From contig CAZWQM010000005.1 in assembly GCA_964636225.1 (NCBI GenBank), positions 58,107 to 122,106 on the forward strand: a stretch of DNA of 64,000 nt, in the 5' to 3' direction. The DNA comes from UBA1858 sp964636225 (GTDB lineage: Bacteria; Pseudomonadota; Gammaproteobacteria; UBA4575). Shown in pieces: positions 51,805-61,753 of this stretch. How positions within the stretch are numbered: the first letter of the stretch is position 1; the number at the start of each line of letters is the position of its first letter. Made by a program: the position numbers and the translations under genes. The notes beneath the pieces are model-generated. The model ran no database searches. It was not told the DNA's origin and was given only the letters and a program-made list of their open reading frames with translations.

Positions 51805-54631
51805 ATTTGCGCACTTCACCCTGACCATCTACATTTTCAACACATCGGGAACACAGCTCTGGATGGCCCTTATGATTACCCACATCTTCACGTAGATGCC
51901 AACAGCGAACACATTTATTATTTAATGACTTGTTAATGGAGATTTTTATTGTCTCTCCGTTGTTTAATATAGTTGCCTGTAACTCTGTCGGTGCATCTGC
52001 AAGCGGTTTTGCTTGTGCAGAAGAGGTAATTAAAACAAAACGCAATTCATCTTCTAGTAAAGTCAGTGCGGTTTGCGTTTTATCTTCACAGTAAATTAAT
52101 ACATCTGCGTCCAGGCCTGAACCTATATCCCGTTTTTCACGATAAGTTTCCAGCGTTTTCTGTACCTGCTGGCGCACATCAAATATTTGATTCCAGGTAG
52201 AAACATTAAAAACATCATTTTCATCAAGTTCAGCCAGAGTCTGGTACCAAGTTTGATGAAAAATACTATCGTCCTGATAATTCGGCAAATGCGAAAATGC
52301 TTCTTCAGCAGTGAAACTCAAGATAGGTGCAAGTAATCGCAGTAGAGATTGCGCAATATGGTAAGCGGCGGTTTGTGCTGACCTTCGTGCCAGACTGTCC
52401 GTTTGCATCGTATAGACACGATCTTTAATAATATCCAGATACAGACTGCCCAATTCCTGGCTGCAGAAATTATGCAGTGTTTGATAAAGCTGGTGAAATT
52501 GATATTTATCGTAATGTTGTATGGCTTGTTTCTGCAGTCTTGCGGTTTTATTGATAATCCAGCGGTCAAGCGCCAACATATCATTCATAGCCACCATGTC
52601 AGTCTGCGGATTAAAGCCGTTAAGATTTGAAAGCAGATAGCGCACAGTATTACGCATGCGTCGATAGGAATCAGCAGTGCGTTTCAGTATCTCGTCAGAC
52701 ACATGCATTTCGCTGCTGAAATCGCTGGAAGCGACCCAAAGCCTTAAAATATCTGCACCTAATGATTTGAATATTTTTTGTGGAGCAACTACATTGCCCA
52801 GTGACTTGGACATTTTTCTTCCGCTGGCGTCCACGGTAAAACCGTGCGTCAACACAGTTTTATAAGGTGCGCAGTCATTAATGGCTATACTGGTTTTCAG
52901 AGAAGACTGGAACCAGCCACGATGCTGGTCAGAACCTTCCAGGTATAAGTCTGCAGGAAAGCGTAATTCTGCCAGACGCTGAACGACGGACTCGTGTGTG
53001 ACGCCAGAGTCAAACCACACGTCCAAAGTGTCTGTGACCTTGGTATAATGCGCAGCCTCATCGCCCAATAAGTCTTCTGGTTGTAGATCAAACCAGGCCT
53101 GTATGCCTTCTTTCTCGATCAACAGCGCGACTTTCTCCATCAGGTCAGCTGTACTCGGGTGTAGTTCCTGAGTTTGCGAGTGGACAAACAGAGTAATAGG
53201 AACACCCCAGGTACGTTGTCTTGAGATACACCAGTCAGGACTGTTACCCAGCATGCTGAGAATTCTTGCCTTGCCCCAATCCGGAAGCCATTCAACATTA
53301 TTAACTTCTTCCAGCGAACGTTTAAGCAGATCGTTTTTGCTCATGCTGATGAACCACTGAGGAGTGGCTCTGAAGATTAATGGTGTTTTTGTTCGCCAGC
53401 AGTGTGGAAAGCTATGGGTAATTTTGTGCTGATGAACCAGCTTGGAATTTTCCTGCAGCTTTTCTATTACCGGAACATCGACTTTATGTACGTGCTGGCC
53501 TGCAAAGATTTCCACGTCATCGCGGTACACGCCATGATCGTCAACAATATTGATAGTACCTATTTGGTATTCCTTACCCACAATAAAGTCATCCATACCA
53601 TGATCGGGAGCAGTGTGAACTGCGCCAGTACCAGCCTCGGTGGTCACGTGTTCACCCAAAATAACAGGAACTTGTTTGGCGTAAAACGGATGCTGCAATA
53701 AAGTATGTTCCAGCGCCTGACCGACACAGGTGCCAATCACGGAATAATCTTCCAGGCCATAGCGTTGCATACAGGAAGTGATCAAGTCTGTGGCCAGCAA
53801 TAAATATTCATTTGAACCATCGAGTAAAACTTCAAGCAAGGAGTATTCAAGTTCAGGATGCAGGCTTACGGCCTGGTTAGCGGGCAGTGTCCAGGGTGTT
53901 GTGGTCCAGATCACCACATGTGCAGGTACCTCCGCTGTAGCTGCGGGAAAAAGTTTTTTGAAAGCGGTTTGATCAACAGGTGTGAACTTAACGTCAATCG
54001 CGTAAGAGGTTTTGTCTTTGTATTCCACTTCGGCTTCCGCCAAGGCTGAGCCACTGGCGACACTCCAGTAAACCGGCTTGAAACCTTTTTCCAAATGGCC
54101 ATTGGCAATTATTTTGCTCAAGGCACGAACAATGTCGGCTTCGACCTGAAAATTCATGGTCAAGTAAGGGTTTTCCCAGTCAGCAAATACTCCCAGGCGA
54201 ATAAAATCTTCTCGTTGTCGGTCGACTTGCTGTTTTGCATATTCACGACAAGCCTCGCGAAATTCTTTTGCAGAAATTTTTTGTCCCGGTTTGCCTTTTT
54301 TCTTTTCTACCATGACCTCAATAGGCAGTCCGTGACAATCCCAGCCGGGTATAAAAGGAACGTCATAGCCACTGAAAGTTTTACTCTTAACAATGATGTC
54401 TTTGAGTATTTTGTTGACCGCATGGCCGATATGAATGTCGCCGTTTGCGTAAGGAGGACCATCATGCAGAATGAACTGATTATCACGATTGGCAGATACC
54501 TGACGGATTTGCTGATAAATATTCGATGCCTCCCAGCGCTTTAATATTTCAGGTTCGCGTTGTGCCAGATTACCCTTCATTGGGAAACTGGTATTTGGCA
54601 AGTTAAGCGTGTGTTTGTAATCCTGACTCAC
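51797..54631 (-). CDS. ileS: Isoleucine-tRNA ligase
   Basis: IleS charges tRNA-Ile and edits valine. The 944-residue protein has the HIGH motif at 67-70 (DIHIGHAVNK), KMSKSLGN near 606-613, and a C-terminal zinc finger with KCVRCWH and ELCSRCVEN. It lies between ribF and lspA in the standard ribF-ileS-lspA-ispH order. No T-box leader is expected or seen. Confidence 0.98.
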   Translation of the reverse strand: MSQDYKHTLNLPNTSFPMKGNLAQREPEILKRWEASNIYQQIRQVSANRDNQFILHDGPPYANGDIHIGHAVNKILKDIIVKSKTFSGYDVPFIPGWDCHGLPIEVMVEKKKGKPGQKISAKEFREACREYAKQQVDRQREDFIRLGVFADWENPYLTMNFQVEADIVRALSKIIANGHLEKGFKPVYWSVASGSALAEAEVEYKDKTSYAIDVKFTPVDQTAFKKLFPAATAEVPAHVVIWTTTPWTLPANQAVSLHPELEYSLLEVLLDGSNEYLLLATDLITSCMQRYGLEDYSVIGTCVGQALEHTLLQHPFYAKQVPVILGEHVTTEAGTGAVHTAPDHGMDDFIVGKEYQIGTINIVDDHGVYRDDVEIFAGQHVHKVDVPVIEKLQENSKLVHQHKITHSFPHCWRTKTPLIFRATPQWFISMSKNDLLKRSLEEVNNVEWLPDWGKARILSMLGNSPDWCISRQRTWGVPITLFVHSQTQELHPSTADLMEKVALLIEKEGIQAWFDLQPEDLLGDEAAHYTKVTDTLDVWFDSGVTHESVVQRLAELRFPADLYLEGSDQHRGWFQSSLKTSIAINDCAPYKTVLTHGFTVDASGRKMSKSLGNVVAPQKIFKSLGADILRLWVASSDFSSEMHVSDEILKRTADSYRRMRNTVRYLLSNLNGFNPQTDMVAMNDMLALDRWIINKTARLQKQAIQHYDKYQFHQLYQTLHNFCSQELGSLYLDIIKDRVYTMQTDSLARRSAQTAAYHIAQSLLRLLAPILSFTAEEAFSHLPNYQDDSIFHQTWYQTLAELDENDVFNVSTWNQIFDVRQQVQKTLETYREKRDIGSGLDADVLIYCEDKTQTALTLLEDELRFVLITSSAQAKPLADAPTELQATILNNGETIKISINKSLNNKCVRCWHLREDVGNHKGHPELCSRCVENVDGQGEVRKYA

Positions 54632-54637
54632 TGAGTA

Positions 54638-55567
54638 TTATGTCCTTTGACTAAAATATTGTTGTGCCTGCGCAACATCCAGATTGATTTGTTCTTGTAA
54701 CGCTTCAAATGAAGAGAATTTTATTTCATCTCTTAACTTGCTATGAAATTCAATATTCAAATATTTACCATACAAGTTTTGCTGACAATTAAATAAATGT
54801 ACTTCCAGCTGCGGGCGATCACCTCCTACAGTAGGTCGAGTGCCGACATTTGCGACCCCCAGCCAACGTTTCTCATTCAACTCTGTAGTGACTGTAAATA
54901 CGCCTCGTATGGGAGATACCTTGCGTTTAATTAAAATATTGGCCGTAGGAAAGCCGATGGTACGACCTTTTTTATCTCCATGAAACACGTGACCGGACAC
55001 GCAAAATGGACGACCTAATAATTTTGCTGCTTCATCAAAGTCACCTGATTCGAGTTTTTGCCGAATCAATGAACTGCTGACACGTGTTTGGCCATGCAAA
55101 ATTGTGTTCTGATCTTTAACTACAAATCCGAGTTCAGTTCCCATGCCGCGAAGCAGGTGAATGTCTCCCTGGCGTTGATAGCCAAATCTGAAATCGTCTC
55201 CAACAACCAGTGACTTAATTTGCAGTGAATCGTGCAAGATCTTTTGTACAAAGTCCACTGCCGGCATGCGAGTGAGTGATTGATTGAAATGCAAACAGGC
55301 AAAATAATCGAAACCAAAGTCCACCGCTAATTCAATTTTTTGTCGAACCGGGTAAATCCGGGCTGGCGCATTATCTCCAGCAAAAAATTCTTTAGCAGTG
55401 GGTTCAAAGGTGATCAGCACAGATTTTGCAGCCAGCCTTTCAGTTTCCTTCATCACGTATTGGATAATCTTTTGGTGACCCAAATGAAAGCCATCAAAAT
55501 TACCTATTGTGGCCACCGTGGCCTGGTGTATTCGGGTCAGCCGACGTGCACCGCGAAGTAAAATCAT
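54638..55567 (-). CDS. ribF: Bifunctional riboflavin kinase / FAD synthetase
   Basis: RibF makes FMN and FAD. I use the ATG at 55567 (MILLRGARRLTRIHQ, 309 residues), whose ATGA overlaps the murJ stop. An ATG at 55738 in the same frame would lie far inside murJ. The nucleotidyltransferase domain has TIGNFDGFHLGHQKII (about 20-35). The C-terminal kinase domain has RTIGFPTANI (about 205-214). ileS follows after 6 bases. Confidence 0.95.
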   Translation of the reverse strand: MILLRGARRLTRIHQATVATIGNFDGFHLGHQKIIQYVMKETERLAAKSVLITFEPTAKEFFAGDNAPARIYPVRQKIELAVDFGFDYFACLHFNQSLTRMPAVDFVQKILHDSLQIKSLVVGDDFRFGYQRQGDIHLLRGMGTELGFVVKDQNTILHGQTRVSSSLIRQKLESGDFDEAAKLLGRPFCVSGHVFHGDKKGRTIGFPTANILIKRKVSPIRGVFTVTTELNEKRWLGVANVGTRPTVGGDRPQLEVHLFNCQQNLYGKYLNIEFHSKLRDEIKFSSFEALQEQINLDVAQAQQYFSQRT

Positions 55568-57135
55568 TGCCCCTGACTCGGAGTTGTCTGCATTCGGAAC
55601 TGATTTGGGCGTAAGCCTAATAAAACCAGTAGCAGCAGGTAGACAGCAATGCCAGTCATGACCAGTCCTGTCAGCACTGCAAATCGAGTCAGGCCATTCC
55701 AGCCAGCCCAGATGCCTGGCTGAGGATTCAGCAGCCATAAACAGATGACCATAACTGCGGCGCTGAACAGTATTTTTATACTTAGCGTGAGCCGTTCAGG
55801 GCTGGCACGAAGCATTTCTGATTTTCGCAGCAATATGAAAAGTAAACTGGCATTAATATAGGCCGATATGGAAGTGGCCAAAGCCAGGCCCGCATGGGCT
55901 CCTGGAATATTTAATTTGGACCATAATCCGATAAAAGCCAAATTCAGAACAATATTAATTATCATCACCAGCAAACCTATTTTCACAGGGGTTTTAGTGT
56001 CCTGGCGAGAATAAAATCCAGGTGCCAGCACTTTAATAAAAATAAATGCGGGTAAACCTAGGGCATAAGTCATCAGGCTCATAGTTGCCATTTGAGTATC
56101 AAACAGGGTGAATTCGCGATATTGAATCAGGGTGAATAATATCGGCCCGGCCAACACGATTAAACCAAACATGGCGGGTATAGAGATCAGTAACGATATC
56201 TTGAGAGCCCATTGCAGGGTCTGGTCAAATTCAGTTAACTGGCCGGTTACATAATGCTTTGACAGCATGGGAAGAATGACAGTCGCTGTGGCAATGCCAA
56301 ACAAAGCGAGTGGAAGCTCTACGAATCGATCAGAAATATACAGCCAGCTAATACTGCCAACTACCAAAAAAGAAGCAATCATGGTGTTAATCAGCAGGTT
56401 GATTTGAACAATGGAGCTGCCAAAAATGGCAGGGAGCATTAAATTCAATATCCTTTTCACACCTTGGTTGGCGCCCGATAATTTGGGTAAAGGCAAAGAA
56501 TGCACCCTGAGCAAAAAAGGAATTTGAAACGTGAGCTGGGTAACCCCGGCGATGAACACTCCCCAGGCCAGTGCTGTAACCGGTTGCTGCATTTTTGGAG
56601 ACAGCCATACGGCGGCGGCAATCAATGATAAATTGAGAAGAACCGGAGTGAGCGCAGGGACGGCGAATTTCCCTCGAATGTTGAGAATGCTGCCAGACAA
56701 TGCGGTGAGTGAAATGAAAAAGATATACGGAAAAGTAATCTTAAGCATATCGCCGGCCAGTATTTCCTGTGTGGGGTCATCAAATCCTGGCGCAAAAACA
56801 TGGATCAGCCAGGGTGCGGACAAGATACCAAGTGCAGTAATAATCAATAAAATAACGGATAACAAGCCGGTAACATGACCGATCAGGCGTTTAAAATCAT
56901 CTTCACTGTTGTGTAAATGAGAGGTCATCACCGGGACAAAGGCCTGTGAAAAAGCCCCTTCTGCAAACAGTCGGCGCAAAAAGTTGGGAATACGAAAGGC
57001 GACAAAAAATGCATCGGTGCCGGCATTGGCGCCAAATATGATGAACACAATAGCGTCGCGAATATAGCCAAATATGCGCGAGACGAAAGTAGCGCCACCT
57101 ACAGTTAAGGTGGATTTAACGGGTTTCTTGCTCAC
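55564..57135 (-). CDS. murJ: Lipid II flippase MurJ
   Basis: MurJ moves lipid II to the outer face of the inner membrane for peptidoglycan synthesis. The 523-residue, highly hydrophobic protein has about 14 membrane helices. The N-terminal block TLTVGGATFVSRIFGYIRDA and RLFAEGAFSQAFVPV are MurJ signatures. Its stop overlaps the ribF start (ATGA). It is divergent from rpsT across 243 bases, as in many gammaproteobacteria. Confidence 0.96.
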   Translation of the reverse strand: MSKKPVKSTLTVGGATFVSRIFGYIRDAIVFIIFGANAGTDAFFVAFRIPNFLRRLFAEGAFSQAFVPVMTSHLHNSEDDFKRLIGHVTGLLSVILLIITALGILSAPWLIHVFAPGFDDPTQEILAGDMLKITFPYIFFISLTALSGSILNIRGKFAVPALTPVLLNLSLIAAAVWLSPKMQQPVTALAWGVFIAGVTQLTFQIPFLLRVHSLPLPKLSGANQGVKRILNLMLPAIFGSSIVQINLLINTMIASFLVVGSISWLYISDRFVELPLALFGIATATVILPMLSKHYVTGQLTEFDQTLQWALKISLLISIPAMFGLIVLAGPILFTLIQYREFTLFDTQMATMSLMTYALGLPAFIFIKVLAPGFYSRQDTKTPVKIGLLVMIINIVLNLAFIGLWSKLNIPGAHAGLALATSISAYINASLLFILLRKSEMLRASPERLTLSIKILFSAAVMVICLWLLNPQPGIWAGWNGLTRFAVLTGLVMTGIAVYLLLLVLLGLRPNQFRMQTTPSQGQ

Positions 57136-57308
57136 TTAAAGAATAATTTGGCGATATTTATTTGATTTGTATAGAAAAACTCTAACCTATTAAAGGTAAA
57201 TTTGCATTATCATCTTGTAGCGGTCCATCTTTTGGGGTGATTTTACGGATAATGTAAACAAATATTCTGTTTCATGCCTATTGGGTGGTATTTTAAGTCG
57301 GTATCTTG

Positions 57309-57337
57309 TTGACATTTTACAGCGAAAAACGCATAGT
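57309..57337 (+). promoter_or_regulatory. Putative sigma-70 promoter of rpsT
   Basis: A perfect TTGACA (57309-57314) is followed after 17 bases by CATAGT (57332-57337, 4/6). It lies about 40 bases upstream of the rpsT GTG. Confidence 0.5.
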
Positions 57338-57378
57338 TCGACGCCCTAAACAAAAGCTCAGATTCAAGAGGACAGATT

Positions 57379-57639
57379 GTGGCAAATATAGCTTCAGCTC
57401 GTAAAAGAGCCCGTACTGCAGAACAATCAAGACAACGTAACATTGCAATGAGATCCAAGCTTCGCACATTTATCAAAAATGTTGTGAAGGCTATTGATAC
57501 AGGCGATAAAGAAGAAGCACAAAAGCTGTACACAGCCTCTGTACCAGTGATCGACTCTTCAGCGCGCAAAGGTATTATCCACACCAATAAAGCTGCTCGC
57601 CATAAGCAGCGTTTAAATTCCCGTATTCGCGCAATGTAG
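57379..57639 (+). CDS. rpsT: 30S ribosomal protein S20
   Basis: S20 is a small basic protein that binds 16S rRNA. The GTG start, preceded by AAGAGGA, gives 86 residues beginning MANIASARKRARTAEQSRQR, the diagnostic N-terminus, and ending KAARHKQRLNSRIRAM. It is the only plus-strand gene between murJ and proB and is probably monocistronic. Confidence 0.96.
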   Translation: MANIASARKRARTAEQSRQRNIAMRSKLRTFIKNVVKAIDTGDKEEAQKLYTASVPVIDSSARKGIIHTNKAARHKQRLNSRIRAM

Positions 57640-57647
57640 TTTTCGTT

Positions 57648-57672
57648 GTAAGTGTAGATAACCCACACTTAC
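57648..57672. terminator. Hairpin between convergent rpsT and proB
   Basis: GTAAGTGT and ACACTTAC form a perfect 8-pair stem around a 9-base loop. It lies in the 42-base gap between the two stops. Neither side has a clear T run, so terminator function is uncertain. Confidence 0.35.
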
Positions 57673-57681
57673 ACTGACCAA

Positions 57682-58809
57682 TTACACCAGCGCCAGATTA
57701 TCCCGGTTAATCAGTTCCGGCTCGTCAATGTATCCAAGTGTTGGCTCTATGTCTGCCGTTGATTTACCGAGTATTTGGCGGGTTTCTTCTGAATTGTAAT
57801 TGACCAGGCCTCTAGCAATTTCCTTATTTTTTTCGTCCAGGCAGGCAACCAGATCACCACGCTTAAAATTCCCCAAAACTGATTTCACGCCGACAGGTAA
57901 TAAACTCGCTCTGCCGGACTGAATCACTTTGCTGGCACCAGCATCCAGTTGAACACTGCCAACTACCTGCAACTGATTGGCAATCCATTGCTTGCGTGCG
58001 GTGAGGGGTTCCATCGTCGGCACAATGGTTGTGCCAACATAATTGCCACGGGCTATAGAGAGAAGTGAACTTTCCTGTTTGCCCGATAAAATTATGGTGG
58101 TAGTGCCGGAACGTTCGGCTCTTCTAGCAGCAGAGACTTTAGTCAGCATGCCGCCACGGCCAAGTGCATGGTGAGACGGGCCAGCCACTATATCCAGAAT
58201 TCTGTCATTAGTTGCACAGGATTGAATCAATTTAGCATCACTGAACAGGCTTGGGTTTTTATCAAAAATGCCAGGTTGGTCTGTGAGGATAATTAGACGG
58301 TCTGCACCAATAAGATTGGCGACTAAAGCAGCCAGATTATCGTTATCGCCAAAACGTATCTCTTCCGTAGCTACGGTATCATTTTCATTCACCACCGGAA
58401 CCACCCCAAGATCCAGCAAGGTAGTTAAGGTGGAACGGGCATTGATGTAGCGTTGTCGGTCACGCAAGTCTTCATGAGTGAGAAGTACCTGCGCACTGTG
58501 CAAGCTGTGCTGCTGTAAAAATTTTTCATAGGCTTGAATGAGTCCCATTTGACCGACCGCGGCGGCCGCCTGTAACTCATGTAATGTTCGTGGCCGCTGC
58601 TTCCAGCCCAAACGTGCCATGCCCTCGGCCACCGCACCTGATGAAACTAATATTAATTCGTAGCCCTGCTGGCGCAGTTCAGCAAATTCCTGCATCCAGG
58701 ATTGAATAGCGGGCAGGTTGAGGCCCTGGCCGTCATTAGTAATGAGTGAACTACCAATTTTTATTACCCAGCGTTTTACCTTTCGGGTCGCTTTGATGTC
58801 ATTGTTCAT
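57682..58809 (-). CDS. proB: Glutamate 5-kinase
   Basis: ProB phosphorylates glutamate in the first step of proline synthesis. The 375-residue protein has the amino-acid-kinase N-terminus VIKIGSSLITNDGQGLN (about 15-31), PVVNENDTVATEEIRFGDND (about 142-161) and a C-terminal PUA domain (about 280-365). The start overlaps the end of obgE by 11 bases. The order rplU-rpmA-obgE-proB is standard. Confidence 0.96.
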   Translation of the reverse strand: MNNDIKATRKVKRWVIKIGSSLITNDGQGLNLPAIQSWMQEFAELRQQGYELILVSSGAVAEGMARLGWKQRPRTLHELQAAAAVGQMGLIQAYEKFLQQHSLHSAQVLLTHEDLRDRQRYINARSTLTTLLDLGVVPVVNENDTVATEEIRFGDNDNLAALVANLIGADRLIILTDQPGIFDKNPSLFSDAKLIQSCATNDRILDIVAGPSHHALGRGGMLTKVSAARRAERSGTTTIILSGKQESSLLSIARGNYVGTTIVPTMEPLTARKQWIANQLQVVGSVQLDAGASKVIQSGRASLLPVGVKSVLGNFKRGDLVACLDEKNKEIARGLVNYNSEETRQILGKSTADIEPTLGYIDEPELINRDNLALV

Positions 58810-59827
58810 GATGGTTATCTTGTTCGATCAAATACGCAAGAATATCTTTGCACAGCGTGTCCAAGCCTACTCTAGAAACCGCAGAAATGGCATACACGGG
58901 ACCGGTCCAGGGTAATTCTTCGCACACCTCGCGGATTCTTTTCTGACACTCATCTTCTGCTATCAAGTCAACTTTATTGAATACTAACCATCTGGGTTTA
59001 TTGGATACCTCGGCGCTAAATTCCTTTAACTCTTTCTCAATTGTGTTGAATTGGGCGACCGGGTCCTCAGCATCATTACGCTCAGACAAGTCAATCATGT
59101 GAGCCAGAATGCGACAGCGTGATAGATGCTTTAAAAACTGAATGCCCAGACCATGACCTTGTGCAGCACCTTCAATCAAGCCGGGTAAATCGGCCATCAC
59201 AAAGCTTTGCAACGGACCAATTCGCACCACGCCCAAATTCGGGTATAAAGTGGTAAATGGATAATCTGCAATCTTGGGACGTGCTTCGGAAACAGCGGAA
59301 ATCAGCGAAGACTTACCCACACTCGGCAGACCCAGCAGACCAACATCGGCTAGCAGTTTTAGTTCCAGACGCAAGTCACGAATTTCCCCTTCCGTACCGG
59401 GTGTGGTTTTGCGTGGAGCCCGGTTAGTAGAGCTCTTAAAGCGTTGATTGCCAAGACCATGAAATCCGCCTTTGGCGACTAATAAGGTCTGGCCTTTACG
59501 GGTTAAGTCACCGATGCATTCGTCGGTATTATTGTCGTAGACCTCAGTCCCCACCGGCACATCGATATATAAATCATCTCCAGAACGGCCAGTGCAGTTA
59601 TTGCCTGCGCCATGCGAACCTTTTTGAGCCTTAAAAGCACGGGTATAACGAAAGTCTGCCAGCGTATTAATGTTCTCGCTGGTGCGCAGGTAAACGCTGC
59701 CGCCGTCGCCACCGTCGCCTCCGTCAGGGCCGCCCTTGGGAATAAAACGCTCACGACGAAAACTCAGGCAGCCATTGCCACCGTTGCCTCCATAAACCGT
59801 AATGGTTGCTTCGTCGACAAATTTCAT
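58799..59827 (-). CDS. obgE: GTPase Obg (CgtA)
   Basis: Obg is a ribosome-associated GTPase needed for 50S maturation. The 342-residue protein has the glycine-rich N-terminal Obg domain (about 1-158; GGNGGNGCLSFRRERFIPKG and GGPDGGDGGDGGSV). Its G domain has G1 GLPSVGKSSL near 166-175, ADLPGLIEGA and NKVD. It lies 100 bases after rpmA, beyond a terminator-like hairpin, so it may rely partly on read-through or its own promoter. Confidence 0.97.
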   Translation of the reverse strand: MKFVDEATITVYGGNGGNGCLSFRRERFIPKGGPDGGDGGDGGSVYLRTSENINTLADFRYTRAFKAQKGSHGAGNNCTGRSGDDLYIDVPVGTEVYDNNTDECIGDLTRKGQTLLVAKGGFHGLGNQRFKSSTNRAPRKTTPGTEGEIRDLRLELKLLADVGLLGLPSVGKSSLISAVSEARPKIADYPFTTLYPNLGVVRIGPLQSFVMADLPGLIEGAAQGHGLGIQFLKHLSRCRILAHMIDLSERNDAEDPVAQFNTIEKELKEFSAEVSNKPRWLVFNKVDLIAEDECQKRIREVCEELPWTGPVYAISAVSRVGLDTLCKDILAYLIEQDNHHEQ

Positions 59828-59875
59828 GAGTTTAATTGATAGTTAAAGTATGTATGCTTAAGTATATTCTGAAGG

Positions 59876-59907
59876 CGAAAAAAAACCCCGAATTTCGGGG
59901 CTTTTTG
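59876..59907 (-). terminator. Rho-independent terminator after rpmA
   Basis: CCCCGAA and TTCGGGG form a perfect 7-pair stem (59886-59900), flanked by A residues to the left and T residues to the right, so it could work in both directions. In the minus direction it ends the rplU-rpmA transcript in a long T run, 28 bases after the rpmA stop and 59 bases before obgE. Confidence 0.85.
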
Positions 59908-59927
59908 GAACCGAAAGTGTGTTGTTG

Positions 59928-60185
59928 CTAGGCATTTACTACGCTGACAAACTTCCTATTTTTAGGGCCCTTCACTTCAAATTTTACTACTCCGGGAGTT
60001 TTGGCAAAAATTGTATGATCTTTGCCCAGTCCAACGTTTTGTCCCGGGTGGAACTTGGTTCCGCGTTGACGCAGGATGATGTTGCCAGGAACGACCTGTT
60101 GACCACCAAAACACTTTACTCCCAGTCGTTTGGATTCCGAATCACGACCGTTTCGTGTACTACCACCAGCTTTTTTATGTGCCAT
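59928..60185 (-). CDS. rpmA: 50S ribosomal protein L27
   Basis: L27 reaches into the peptidyl-transferase centre. The 85-residue protein starts MAHKKAGGSTRNGRDSESKR, the classic N-terminus with no cleaved extension. It lies 17 bases after rplU and is followed by a terminator. Confidence 0.98.
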   Translation of the reverse strand: MAHKKAGGSTRNGRDSESKRLGVKCFGGQQVVPGNIILRQRGTKFHPGQNVGLGKDHTIFAKTPGVVKFEVKGPKNRKFVSVVNA

Positions 60186-60202
60186 TGTGTTTAATTCCGT
60201 AT

Positions 60203-60514
60203 CTACTGTGTAATTTCTTTGATAAGTAACTCTGTGTACGACTGGCGATGTCCCATCTGCTTGCGATGATGCTTACGTCGTTTGAATTTTACAATTTCGA
60301 CTTTTTTAGCACGGCCGTGGGCACGCACTTCCGCGCTGACCTTGCCGCCATCAATGTAGGGTGCGCCGATGTTGACATCATCACCTGATCCCATCATTAG
60401 AACCTGGTCAAAGTCGACAGTCGTGCCTTCTTCTACATTTAATTTCTCGACGCGAAGGATATCTCCTTGCTCGACCCGGTATTGTTTCCCGCCTGTGGCG
60501 ATAACTGCGTACAT
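60203..60514 (-). CDS. rplU: 50S ribosomal protein L21
   Basis: L21 binds 23S rRNA. I start at the ATG 60514 (MYAVIATGGKQYRVEQGD, 103 residues), the conserved N-terminus. An in-frame ATG at 60568 lies upstream of the predicted transcription start and adds a non-conserved 18-residue extension, so it is rejected. RRKHHRKQMGHRQSYTEL near the C-terminus is typical. It is the first gene of rplU-rpmA. Confidence 0.96.
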   Translation of the reverse strand: MYAVIATGGKQYRVEQGDILRVEKLNVEEGTTVDFDQVLMMGSGDDVNIGAPYIDGGKVSAEVRAHGRAKKVEIVKFKRRKHHRKQMGHRQSYTELLIKEITQ

Positions 60515-60555
60515 AATTTCGTGACTTCGTGTATCTTTAAGAAAAACAGCTAGGC

Positions 60556-60584
60556 ATTCTAACGACATACATTAGATAGGTCAA
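60556..60584 (-). promoter_or_regulatory. Sigma-70 promoter of rplU-rpmA
   Basis: On the minus strand, TTGACC (plus coordinates 60579-60584) and TAGAAT (60556-60561) are both 5/6 consensus with an exact 17-base spacer. Transcription would start near 60549, 35 bases before the chosen rplU ATG. Confidence 0.65.
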
Positions 60585-60743
60585 TCACCTTGCCTGGTAG
60601 AATGTGAGCGTTCATGATAGTACTTAAAGGCTGAATATACACTCTCGCAGGGCGCAGCGAGGTATCCGTAATCAGGTAAATTGACTATTATTATGTAGCG
60701 GCGCTTAGTTGCGCATCATTTCCAGCAATTCTCGTAAATTCAC

Positions 60744-61712
60744 ATGCAACTTAATGAAATTCAGGCACTTGTTGCCAAAGATATGGATGGCGTCAATGCC
60801 TGTATTCGAGCCCAGTTACATTCGGATGTGGTGTTGATAGAGCAAATGGGTGAATACATTGTTAATAGTGGAGGTAAAAGATTGCGCCCGGTGATTGCGG
60901 TGCTGGCTGCCAGAGCCTGCGGTTATCAGGGAGATAAACATTATTTAACCGCCGCCATTATTGAATTCATTCACACGGCTACCCTGCTGCATGATGATGT
61001 GGTAGACGCCTCCGACTTGCGTCGTGGAAAAGAAACCGCCAATTCCATCTGGGGTAATGAAGCCAGTGTGCTGGTAGGTGATTTTATTTTCTCACGTGCT
61101 TTTGAAATGATGGTTCAGGTAGGCAATATGCGCGTGATGGATATTCTGTCCAGTACCTCAAACACGATTGCAGAAGGTGAAGTGCTGCAGCTGATGAACT
61201 GCAATGAACCCGATACCACTGAAGAACAGTATATGCAGGTAATCAAGTGCAAAACTGCACGATTGTTTGGTGCCTCCGCCCAGATAGGCGCGCTACTGGC
61301 GGGCCGGTCAGTAGAGGAAGAAAAATCCCTTGAAGATTACGGAAAGCATCTGGGCATTGCCTTTCAGCTGATTGATGATGTTTTGGATTACCGCGCAGAC
61401 AGTAAAACCATGGGTAAGAATGTCGGCGACGATCTGGCAGAAGGGAAGCCAACGCTACCCATTATTCATGCGTTAAAAAATGCTTCTGGGGAACAAGCAA
61501 AAAAACTTTCGCAGATAATTGTAAATGGTGACCGGGACAGTCTGGACTTTGTGATGAGCATGATTCAGCAAACTAACGCGCTCGAATACACACAAAACGC
61601 TGCCCAACAGGAAGCTGAAAAGGCTAAGCATGCACTGCAATGGCTGCCGGAAAGTGAGTATAAAACCGCATTAAGCAGTCTGGCAGATTTCTCTGTATCG
61701 CGACTGTTTTAA
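60744..61712 (+). CDS. ispB: Octaprenyl diphosphate synthase
   Basis: IspB builds the long isoprenoid side chain of quinones. The 322-residue protein has the first aspartate-rich motif LLHDDVVDASDLRRGK (Asp84, Asp85, Asp88) and the second FQLIDDVLDY near residue 210. It is divergent from rplU, the classic gammaproteobacterial arrangement. Its substrates come from IspH. Confidence 0.95.
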   Translation: MQLNEIQALVAKDMDGVNACIRAQLHSDVVLIEQMGEYIVNSGGKRLRPVIAVLAARACGYQGDKHYLTAAIIEFIHTATLLHDDVVDASDLRRGKETANSIWGNEASVLVGDFIFSRAFEMMVQVGNMRVMDILSSTSNTIAEGEVLQLMNCNEPDTTEEQYMQVIKCKTARLFGASAQIGALLAGRSVEEEKSLEDYGKHLGIAFQLIDDVLDYRADSKTMGKNVGDDLAEGKPTLPIIHALKNASGEQAKKLSQIIVNGDRDSLDFVMSMIQQTNALEYTQNAAQQEAEKAKHALQWLPESEYKTALSSLADFSVSRLF

Positions 61713-61753
61713 CTCCTTAAAGCTCAATACTTGCTTAGATAACTTCTACCACT

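Noticed and set aside
55568..55738. N-terminal extension of ribF from the ATG at 55738
   Set aside because: It is an out-of-frame reading of the murJ 3' end with no RibF homology; the family start is MILLRGARR at 55567.
60515..60568. N-terminal extension of rplU from the ATG at 60568
   Set aside because: It lies upstream of the predicted transcription start, and the conserved L21 N-terminus begins at 60514.
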